A DNA stretch of 10,238 nt from Gallionellaceae bacterium. GTDB lineage: Bacteria; Pseudomonadota; Gammaproteobacteria; Burkholderiales; Gallionellaceae. The stretch is from assembly GCA_030690855.1 (NCBI GenBank), contig JAUYFR010000074.1, positions 1 to 10,238 on the forward strand. The letters are read 5' to 3'. The position numbers and the translations under genes are program-made. A model generated the notes under the pieces. The model made no database searches and was not told the DNA's origin. It was given only the letters and a program-made list of their open reading frames with translations. This document shows, piece after piece, positions 1-5,193 of the stretch (position 1 is its first letter; each line of letters opens with the position of its first letter).

Positions 1-362
1 ACCGCATCGACATACAAATTGAAGTGCCTGCGGTGCCACAAGAAGATTTATTGAGGCAGTCCGATGGCGAAAGTAGCGCGACCATTCAAGCGCGTGTCGA
101 AGCCGCACGTCAACGCCAACTCGCACGACAAGGCAAACCAAATTCACTGTTATCAGTTAGCGAAATTGATGAATTTTGTGCACCTGATGCAGCGAGTGAA
201 ACACTGTTGCGTCAAGCTATTACGCGGTTGAATCTTTCCGCACGGGCTTATCACCGCGTGCTGAAAGTGGCGCGAACAATTGCTGATCTTGAAGGCAGCA
301 AAGATATTCAACTCACCCATATCGCCGAAGCCGTGCAGTATCGACGCATGGACAAATCATAG
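1..362 (+). CDS. comM: ComM/YifB-type Mg-chelatase-like AAA+ ATPase, C-terminal fragment
   Basis: Open from the left edge in the frame starting at base 3, ending at TAG 360-362; the N-terminal AAA+ part lies outside the window. The fragment begins RIDIQIEVPAVP, the conserved segment after the AAA+ core of ComM/YifB proteins, and ends with the family's C-terminal domain, whose signature LNLSARAYHRVLKVARTIAD is followed by a segment with YRRMD near the terminus. ComM is known as a hexameric helicase that promotes branch migration during natural transformation; the older name Mg-chelatase-like protein reflects sequence similarity only. Nothing in the visible part looks damaged. The next gene starts 7 bases after the stop on the same strand, so the two may share a transcript. 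Confidence 0.88.
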   Translation, partial: RIDIQIEVPAVPQEDLLRQSDGESSATIQARVEAARQRQLARQGKPNSLLSVSEIDEFCAPDAASETLLRQAITRLNLSARAYHRVLKVARTIADLEGSKDIQLTHIAEAVQYRRMDKS

Positions 363-369
363 TTGAGCC

Positions 370-1632
370 ATGAATAGCGCTCTAGAAAAAATTCGAGCGG
401 ATCTCGTTGCTGTGCAACGTGCGGGAGATTACTTAAAAGAGTACGACCTTGCACAAGCCGCGCTAGAAGAACACCCCCATGAGGAATATTTTAAATATTG
501 CGCGGTGCTGGCACTCACTCGATGCAACGCAAAACAACGTGCACTTGACACCTTCTATGCTTACAAGCTCCACAAAAGTCACGACGAGTATGTCCGAGCT
601 TTAGAAGCGCGCATCTTAAAGGACATCGCATTTCAAAATATTGATCTTAGCACCCCACCCGAGCAGTTTGACCCTAAGAAATTTGAAACCGCAGCGATTA
701 CTTATCAGCGCGAATTTGAACGTACCCGTGGACACTATTCAGCAGTTAACGCCGCCACCCTCTATTTGCTTTATGGACAACCGGAAAAATCTAGTGCGCT
801 AGCAAAACAAGCACTTCTTCTTGCCAAACAAGATGATGGGCCACCCTATTTTTCACTCGCAACCCAAGCTGAAGCCAGTCTGCTTTTGCATAAGCTCGAT
901 GATGCCATTCAAGCAATCTCACTTGCCGCTCAACACAACGAGAAAAATTTACTCACCCGCGCACGCACATTTTTTCAACTCGGTTTAATTTGCCGATATT
1001 TGCACATCGACGTAAACATCTTGGCGCCTTTACTTCCTGAAACCGTCATTCACTATTGTGGTCACGCTTTTTACAATCACCACCCCATCAGCGAGGCAGA
1101 TGAACTAAAACTCGCCCACCAAATTGAAAACGTAATCGCAGAAAAACATTGTGCGGTCGCTTATGGCTCGCTCATGGCCGGCTCTGATATTTTGTTTGCT
1201 GAAGCAATCCTAAAACAGGGCGGAGAATTAAATGTTTGGCTACCCTTCGGTAAAGAAAATTTCAACGCCGTTTCGGTTCATCCCGCCGGTGCGCAATGGA
1301 CAAAGCGTTTTCATACTTGCCTTGCTAACGCAAATACCGTTTCTTACGTCACCGAATCTGATTTTCTAGGTGATGAATCTCTATTCTATTTGTGTTCGAA
1401 TGTGGCGATGGGCATGGCCATCATGCGCGCCAACACCTTGAATACCAAAGCACTACAGCTAGTCGTATGGAATCAAGACTTATCGAATCGAAGTCGAGGC
1501 ACCCACTCCAATATTCTGAAATGGCAATCACTTGGTTATCACTCTGAAATTATCGCGAGTCCTAATGTGGTTCCACGTAGCAACCAGCAAAAGACACAAC
1601 ATGACTATCCCGCAGAGCGTCGCGAACCATAA
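370..1632 (+). CDS. TPR and SLOG/Rossmann-like sensory protein; N-terminal part of an interrupted nucleotide-cyclase gene
   Basis: A 420-residue product. Residues about 1-220 are helical and TPR-like (repeated small/large residue spacing, for example a helix pair around 108-150 and another around 160-190). Residues about 226-375 form an alpha/beta domain: VIHYCGH near 226, then AYGSLMAGSDILFAEAILK around 264-282 and a GGELNVWLPF strand. This resembles the Rossmann-like domain, possibly SLOG-type, found between TPR and cyclase domains in bacterial adenylate/guanylate cyclases. The protein stops at TAA 1630-1632, just after AERREP, exactly where such proteins normally enter the cyclase domain, and the same frame continues into recognisable cyclase sequence. 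The stop is therefore an in-frame nonsense codon, not a natural end or a frameshift. ATG 370 has only a weak ribosome site and lies 7 bases after comM, suggesting coupling. It may survive as a truncated ligand sensor; function is unknown. Confidence 0.7.
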   Translation: MNSALEKIRADLVAVQRAGDYLKEYDLAQAALEEHPHEEYFKYCAVLALTRCNAKQRALDTFYAYKLHKSHDEYVRALEARILKDIAFQNIDLSTPPEQFDPKKFETAAITYQREFERTRGHYSAVNAATLYLLYGQPEKSSALAKQALLLAKQDDGPPYFSLATQAEASLLLHKLDDAIQAISLAAQHNEKNLLTRARTFFQLGLICRYLHIDVNILAPLLPETVIHYCGHAFYNHHPISEADELKLAHQIENVIAEKHCAVAYGSLMAGSDILFAEAILKQGGELNVWLPFGKENFNAVSVHPAGAQWTKRFHTCLANANTVSYVTESDFLGDESLFYLCSNVAMGMAIMRANTLNTKALQLVVWNQDLSNRSRGTHSNILKWQSLGYHSEIIASPNVVPRSNQQKTQHDYPAERREP

Positions 1633-1638
1633 GATATT

Positions 1639-2184
1639 TTGTTTGCTTACGTACGTGGTTTTAGCAAATTAAGCGACCGCAATCTTCTTTGGTATTTCAA
1701 CGTGCTTCACCCCGTTTTAGCTGCCGTCATTAACAAGCATCGTAATGAAATTGAGCATTTAGAAACTTGGGGCGACGCAATCCACCTAATTACCGCAAAA
1801 GCCTCAACAGCAGCGCAAGTCGCCATGGAGATCAACGATGCATTAGCAACGATTGATCAATCATCACTTGGCCTAACAAAGCCTTTATTGTTGCGCATTG
1901 GCTTGCATTACGGACCCACTTACAAACTTTACGATCACTTTGCGCAAAAATACACGTACTCAAGTAGCGATGTTATTAAAGCCGCACGCATCGAACCCGT
2001 TACGCCACCGGGTGAAATTTTTGGCACAGAACCGTTTGTAGCGATGCTAGAGATAGAGGACGCACATTGGGCCGCGCCGGTTTATGCTGGCACGATATCT
2101 AGTGCAAAAAATTTCGGCGCATTTCGTATGTTCCACATTCGGCCGAAATATCGAGATAGCGTATTGATGTGTTCTTTAGCTTAA
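1639..2184 (+). pseudogene. Detached, degenerate class III adenylate/guanylate cyclase domain
   Basis: In the same frame as the upstream gene and separated from it only by TAA 1630-1632; translating straight through gives DILFAYVRGFSKLSD directly after the stop. Family landmarks are present: LETWGDA near residue 42, LRIGLHYGPTY near 85 and KAARIEPVTPPGEIF near 114. Two catalytic positions are altered. The first metal-binding aspartate of the usual FADV motif is tyrosine (FAYV), and the asparagine of the usual VNRAARIEP motif is isoleucine (VIKAARIEP). The second metal aspartate (GDA) is kept. The only early start is TTG 1639, with no visible Shine-Dalgarno sequence, so independent translation looks weak. 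I infer a gene remnant without cyclase activity. The alternatives are stop readthrough, a sequencing error at the stop, or an expressed pseudo-enzyme used for nucleotide binding. Confidence 0.7.
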
Positions 2185-2243
2185 GAACGAAATCGCATCC
2201 ATCTCTGTGAATTCTGTGGCTTAAACTGAGGGGAGCAGGTTGA

Positions 2244-3245
2244 TTATTTCTGCAACCACCTTGCAGCATCCAACGCGAAGTAAGTCAAAATCCCATCTGC
2301 CCCTGCGCGTTTAAATGCCAGTAGCGATTCCAATACACAAGCCTCCTCGTTTAGCCAGCCGTTCTGCGCAGCGGCCTTAAGCATGGCGTATTCGCCACTC
2401 ACCTGATACACAAAGGTGGGCGCTTTGAACTCATCTTTCACGCGACGCACAATGTCCAAATAAGGCATGCCCGGTTTAACCATCACCATATCTGCGCCTT
2501 CTTGTAGATCGAGGCCAACTTCCCATAGTGCTTCGTCAGAATTAGCGGGATCCATCTGGTAGGTGTATTTATTGCCTTTGCCGAGATTGCCGCTAGAGCC
2601 AACCGCATCACGGAACGGTCCGTAGAAGCTAGAAGCATATTTGGCGGAATAGGCCATGATGCGGGTGTGGATGTGTTTATGGGCATCGAGCGCTGCGCGA
2701 ACCTCAGCAATGCGTCCGTCCATCATGTCGGATGGGGCAACGATGTCTGCCCCTGCGGCAGCATGGCATTGTGCCTGCTTGGTTAGTACAGCAATGGTTT
2801 CGTCATTCAGTACGTAGCCGTTATCGTCGATCAGGCCATCTTGACCATGACTGGTGTAAGGGTCGAGCGCGATGTCAGTCATCACTCCGAGCTCAGGAAA
2901 GGCTTTTTTCAGCGCCGCCACCACGCGCGGCACGAGGCCATTCGGGTTGAAGGCCTCTTCTGCGCCCAAAGTTTTAAGTGATGCGTCAATCACAGGAAAA
3001 ATCGCCATCACAGGAATGCCTAGCTTGACGCATTGTTCGGCATCTTTCAGCAGCAAGTCCAAAGTCTTGCGCTGCACGCCCGGCATAGACTTCACTTCCT
3101 CAACTTTATTTGTCCCCTCGAGCACAAAGACAGGGTAGATAAAGTCTGCCGCAGTGAGTATGTTCTCTCGCATTAAGTCACGAGAGAACTGGTCATGCCG
3201 CATACGGCGCATTCTTATTTGTGGATACTTTCCGAGTGTTTGCAT
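2244..3245 (-). CDS. hemB: Delta-aminolevulinic acid dehydratase (porphobilinogen synthase)
   Basis: Full-length 333-residue HemB, which joins two 5-aminolevulinate molecules into porphobilinogen in cytoplasmic haem and sirohaem synthesis. The two active-site lysines are visible: K202 in MAYSAKYASSFYGPFRDA and K257 in MVMVKPGMPYLD. The metal-site segment reads IALDPYTSHGQDG (about 125-137). Where zinc-type enzymes such as that of E. coli have three cysteines, this protein has A126, D128 and D136, the Mg-dependent aspartate class known from Pseudomonas and rhizobia. Start ATG 3243-3245 is preceded on the minus strand by AGGAA at suitable spacing. It diverges from the sox cluster across a 447-base gap. 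A haem-synthesis gene beside four cytochrome or haem-protein genes is suggestive, but nothing in the sequence shows shared control. No clear terminator is visible in 2185-2243. Confidence 0.97.
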   Translation of the reverse strand: MQTLGKYPQIRMRRMRHDQFSRDLMRENILTAADFIYPVFVLEGTNKVEEVKSMPGVQRKTLDLLLKDAEQCVKLGIPVMAIFPVIDASLKTLGAEEAFNPNGLVPRVVAALKKAFPELGVMTDIALDPYTSHGQDGLIDDNGYVLNDETIAVLTKQAQCHAAAGADIVAPSDMMDGRIAEVRAALDAHKHIHTRIMAYSAKYASSFYGPFRDAVGSSGNLGKGNKYTYQMDPANSDEALWEVGLDLQEGADMVMVKPGMPYLDIVRRVKDEFKAPTFVYQVSGEYAMLKAAAQNGWLNEEACVLESLLAFKRAGADGILTYFALDAARWLQK

Positions 3246-3297
3246 GGTAATTCCTAAAATATTTTTTTAAATCTGTTGAACTATTTTTAAACGCCTA

Positions 3298-3417
3298 CAT
3301 CTGAGTGTGCAGATGATGTGAGTCATCTCCTGTTTCTCCTCCCTGAGCAGGTGTCTTAACCCCTAGTTAAGACTTTAGGCCTCTGACCTCCCCCTTTGGT
3401 TCAGGGGTCTTTTTTTG
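3298..3417 (+). ncRNA. Candidate small RNA or structured leader with C-rich loops
   Basis: Consecutive hairpins in a region with no credible ORF. First, CATCTG 3298-3303 pairs with CAGATG 3310-3315; alternatively AGATGA 3311-3316 pairs with TCATCT 3323-3328, and these two are mutually exclusive. Second, CCTG 3329-3332 pairs with CAGG 3348-3351, presenting a 15-base loop that contains CTCCTCCC. Third, GTCTTAAC 3353-3360 pairs perfectly with GTTAAGAC 3366-3373 around CCCTA. Fourth is the terminator stem at 3380-3407 with a pyrimidine loop, followed by seven or more T. Loops rich in CU that can pair with ribosome binding sites are known in several bacterial trans-acting small RNAs; applying that here is inference. 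I could not identify a convincing promoter, and I do not recognise a named RNA family. It could instead be the 5' end of a sox leader transcript terminated before soxY. Confidence 0.45.
3380..3416 (+). terminator. Intrinsic terminator in the hemB-soxY gap
   Basis: CCTCTGA (3380-3386) pairs with TCAGGGG (3401-3407) with one G-T wobble. The stem continues as CC 3387-3388 with GG 3398-3399 across a bulged T, and closes a TCCCCCTTT loop. It is followed by TC and a run of seven T (3410-3416). On the plus strand no protein gene ends just upstream, because hemB runs the other way. The terminator must therefore end a short non-coding transcript or attenuate a leader. Confidence 0.7.
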
Positions 3418-3466
3418 CCTTCGATTATTGCAAAGTACAACAATCCGAGTACGCTCAACAATCTAC

Positions 3467-3519
3467 CAGAAATTATCTTTTTCGCGGAGGCGTACTTCTC
3501 CGAATATAGCTAATTTCTG
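3467..3519. repeat. Nested inverted repeat between candidate sRNA and soxY
   Basis: CAGAAATTA (3467-3475) is the exact reverse complement of TAATTTCTG (3511-3519), a 9-base-pair outer arm. Between them CGGAG (3485-3489) matches CTCCG (3498-3502) as an inner 5-base-pair arm. The intervening strands are 9 and 8 bases, giving a symmetrical internal loop. There is no T-tract after it, so it is not an intrinsic terminator. It could be a cruciform or protein-binding site, or a structured RNA leader element. Chance origin cannot be excluded without comparison to related genomes. Confidence 0.35.
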
Positions 3520-3603
3520 TGATTCGTTAACTAGACGCAAGTTGCCTAACCCTTAGCCAATCCCGAGCTTTTCTGTCATGTACTCAACACTCATTGAGGA
3601 CTA

Positions 3604-3621
3604 ATAACCCTTAAGGGCTAT
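3604..3621. promoter_or_regulatory. Palindrome, possible operator upstream of soxY
   Basis: CCCTTAAGGG (3608-3617) is a perfect 10-base palindrome, and the flanking ATA (3604-3606) and TAT (3619-3621) extend it to 18 bases with one mismatched pair. It lies about 70 bases before soxY, where a transcription-factor site would be expected. A weak TTGAGG (3594-3599) lies 17 bases upstream of GCTATG (3617-3622); if that is a promoter, the palindrome would sit in its spacer and could act as a repressor site. The promoter match is poor and the regulator is unknown. Confidence 0.3.
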
Positions 3622-3643
3622 GGCTAATATTTAACTGGCATTA

Positions 3644-3663
3644 TCAAATGACACTCCATTTGA
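3644..3663. promoter_or_regulatory. Inverted repeat just upstream of the soxY ribosome site
   Basis: TCAAATG (3644-3650) and CATTTGA (3657-3663) are exact reverse complements separated by 6 bases. The structure ends 17 bases before the GAAGGG ribosome site of soxY. It could be an operator half-site pair or a small 5' untranslated hairpin. No T-tract follows, so termination is unlikely. Confidence 0.3.
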
Positions 3664-3692
3664 GCGTTTGTCTTTAACATGAAGGGATGTGG

Positions 3693-4175
3693 ATGCATAA
3701 TCAGAATCGCGACAGTATAGACTTGGGGCGTCGCCAGTCACTAAAAACGATGGGAGACCTGAGTCTGCTAGGCGTGCTGACTTCACTTGGCATCATGCCT
3801 AACTTAGCCTTAGCGGGTCTGTCTGCCGCTGCTTTTGAAGCTAAATCACTTGATGCGGCACTGGATGCATTAGGCGGGTTCATTGCCACAGAAAACGCTG
3901 CGATACAAATTACGGCGCCCGAAATTGCTGAAAATGGCACTGTTGTTCCCGTGACGGTGGAATGCTCATTACCGCAGATCGAACAAATTTCGATTTTAGT
4001 AGAAAAAAATCCGACTATTTTGGCCGCTAGCTTTTTGATTCCGAAGCGAGCCGCAGGATATGTGAACACCAAAATTAAGATGGCCCAAACTTCAAAAGTC
4101 ATTGCTTTAGTTAAAGCAAACGGTAAGTTTTATCGAGCATCAAAAGAAGTCAAAGTTTCGGCGGGGGGCTGCTAA
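3693..4175 (+). CDS. soxY: SoxY sulfur-carrier protein
   Basis: SoxY is the periplasmic subunit that carries sulfur intermediates covalently on a C-terminal cysteine during Sox thiosulfate or sulfide oxidation, as a complex with SoxZ. The protein starts with a twin-arginine signal (GRRQSLKTMG, then a hydrophobic stretch to ALAG; the usual phenylalanine of the motif is serine here). It continues with the SoxY fold and ends KVSAGGC. The swinging-arm cysteine is thus the last residue, without the trailing two glycines of the common GGCGG ending. I prefer ATG 3693 to ATG 3687 because the ribosome site GAAGGG (3681-3686) touches 3687 but is 6 bases from 3693; the longer form would have 162 residues instead of 160. 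The stop overlaps the soxZ start by one base (TAATG). Confidence 0.9.
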   Translation: MHNQNRDSIDLGRRQSLKTMGDLSLLGVLTSLGIMPNLALAGLSAAAFEAKSLDAALDALGGFIATENAAIQITAPEIAENGTVVPVTVECSLPQIEQISILVEKNPTILAASFLIPKRAAGYVNTKIKMAQTSKVIALVKANGKFYRASKEVKVSAGGC

Positions 4176-4486
4176 TGTCAAGTCCAACCAAAATGAAGGC
4201 CGCCATAAAAGGCGAGTACGCCGAAGTTAAAATGTTAATGCAGCATGTAATGGAGAATGGTCGTCGCAAAGATGATGAAGGAAATGTAATTCCGGCTTGG
4301 TACATCACCGCATTCAAAGTAAAGCATAAAGATGAGGTCGTTTTCGAAGGGCAGTTTGGCACTTCTGTCTCAAAAAACCCTTATTTAATCTGTCGCTTTT
4401 TTGGCGCAGTTGCGGGTGAAAAGATTACCGTTTCTTGGGTAGATAATCGCGGCGAGCAGCGCGAAGACGACGCAATCATTGAGTAA
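4175..4486 (+). CDS. soxZ: SoxZ sulfur-carrier complex subunit
   Basis: A 103-residue SoxZ with the expected length and family features: an N-terminal KMKAAIKGEYAEVKMLMQHVME strand-turn region (about 7-26), an IPAWYITAFKV segment near 39, and SKNPYLICRFFGAVAGEKITVSWVDNRG towards the C-terminus (about 66-93). SoxZ has no signal peptide and is exported with SoxY by the Tat route (family knowledge). It wraps around SoxY and positions the carrier arm. The start overlaps the soxY stop by one base, with the G-rich end of soxY serving as a possible ribosome site, so translation is probably coupled to give a 1:1 complex. Confidence 0.95.
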   Translation: MSSPTKMKAAIKGEYAEVKMLMQHVMENGRRKDDEGNVIPAWYITAFKVKHKDEVVFEGQFGTSVSKNPYLICRFFGAVAGEKITVSWVDNRGEQREDDAIIE

Positions 4487-4512
4487 CTTAATGCAGTGAA
4501 AGGAAGTAGCGC

Positions 4513-5139
4513 ATGGCAGATAGCAATAAAGTTTCTGGGATCAAGAAGTTTCTGGCTTGGTTAAAACATTCACCGAAACATCCAACATGGGTCATCTTAT
4601 TAATAGGCACATTGGGCGGTGTCATTATGTGGGGCGGTTTAAATACCGGCATGGAATACACCAACCATACCGAGTTTTGCATTTCTTGCCATACGATGTC
4701 AGAGCCGTATGAAGACTTAAAGAAAACCGTTCACTTTAGCAATCGTGCCGGTGTTTCAGTGGGCTGTCCAGACTGCCACGTGGCGAGCAGCAAAGAGCCT
4801 TGGGATTATGCACGCAAGCTAACGATGAAGGTATTTGCCGCTAAAGATATCATCGGTGAGATCACCGGTGTGATCGATACACCGGAGAAGTTTGAAGCAC
4901 ATCGTTTGGAAATGGCCAAGCGCGTGTGGAAAAAGATGAAAGAGACAGATTCAAAAGAGTGCCGTAATTGCCACAAGTTTGATCGCATGGATACCACCAA
5001 GCAAAAAGAGCGCTCAGTTACCAAACATGAAGGCGCCGTTGAGGATGGTAAAACTTGTATTGATTGCCATAAGGGTATCGCTCACAAAGCAGTACACACT
5101 CAGTTGACTGCTGAAGAAATCGAAAAAGAAGGGCTTTAA
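4513..5139 (+). CDS. NapC/NirT-family membrane-anchored tetraheme cytochrome c
   Basis: A 208-residue protein with a short cytoplasmic N-terminus, one membrane helix (about 25-43, WVILLIGTLGGVIMWGG) and four CXXCH haem motifs: C56-H60 (CISCH), C85-H89 (CPDCH), C150-H154 (CRNCH) and C182-H186 (CIDCH). This is the layout of NapC, NirT and CymA proteins, which pass electrons between membrane quinol and periplasmic partners. The ribosome site AGGAAG lies 7 bases before ATG. It follows soxZ by 26 bases and precedes another haem protein. No nitrate or nitrite reductase gene is nearby, so a denitrification role is not supported here. By context I infer a link between the sulfur-oxidising proteins and the quinone pool; the direction of electron flow cannot be read from sequence. 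Confidence 0.88.
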   Translation: MADSNKVSGIKKFLAWLKHSPKHPTWVILLIGTLGGVIMWGGLNTGMEYTNHTEFCISCHTMSEPYEDLKKTVHFSNRAGVSVGCPDCHVASSKEPWDYARKLTMKVFAAKDIIGEITGVIDTPEKFEAHRLEMAKRVWKKMKETDSKECRNCHKFDRMDTTKQKERSVTKHEGAVEDGKTCIDCHKGIAHKAVHTQLTAEEIEKEGL

Positions 5140-5145
5140 AGTTAG

Positions 5146-5176
5146 GCCGCAACATTAAGTTGCGGCTTTATTTTTT
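5146..5176 (+). terminator. Terminator-like hairpin inside the sulfur cluster
   Basis: GCCGCAAC (5146-5153) pairs perfectly with GTTGCGGC (5159-5166) around ATTAA and is followed by TTTATTTTTT (5167-5176), a textbook intrinsic terminator. Only 17 bases separate the T-tract from the next start codon, and they are largely taken by the ribosome site, so there is no room for a promoter downstream. It may be a partial terminator that lowers expression of the three distal genes relative to soxYZ and the tetraheme gene, or it may stabilise the 3' end of the proximal mRNA. Alternatively, a promoter inside the tetraheme gene could drive the distal genes. Confidence 0.75.
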
Positions 5177-5193
5177 ATAGGGAGAAGAAAGCA

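Noticed and set aside
2872..3138. Open frame on the plus strand inside hemB
   Set aside because: It is antisense to a full-length, motif-complete HemB, has no recognisable domain and shows no ribosome site; it is a shadow of the real gene.
3276..3301. Sigma-70 promoter for the candidate small RNA (TTGAAC with TACATC)
   Set aside because: The spacer is only 14 bases and the -10 match is weak, so I cannot support a promoter call.
3636..3650. Possible sigma-54 promoter (TGGCA) upstream of soxY
   Set aside because: The required GC at the -12 element is missing; the corresponding position reads AAAT.
3687..3692. ATG 3687 as the soxY start
   Set aside because: The GAAGGG ribosome site directly abuts this codon, whereas ATG 3693 in the same frame has normal spacing. 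The difference is two residues before the Tat signal.
3701..4102. Open frame on the minus strand opposite soxY
   Set aside because: Its apparent hydrophobic segment is the antisense of the SoxY coding sequence, and it overlaps a convincing gene.
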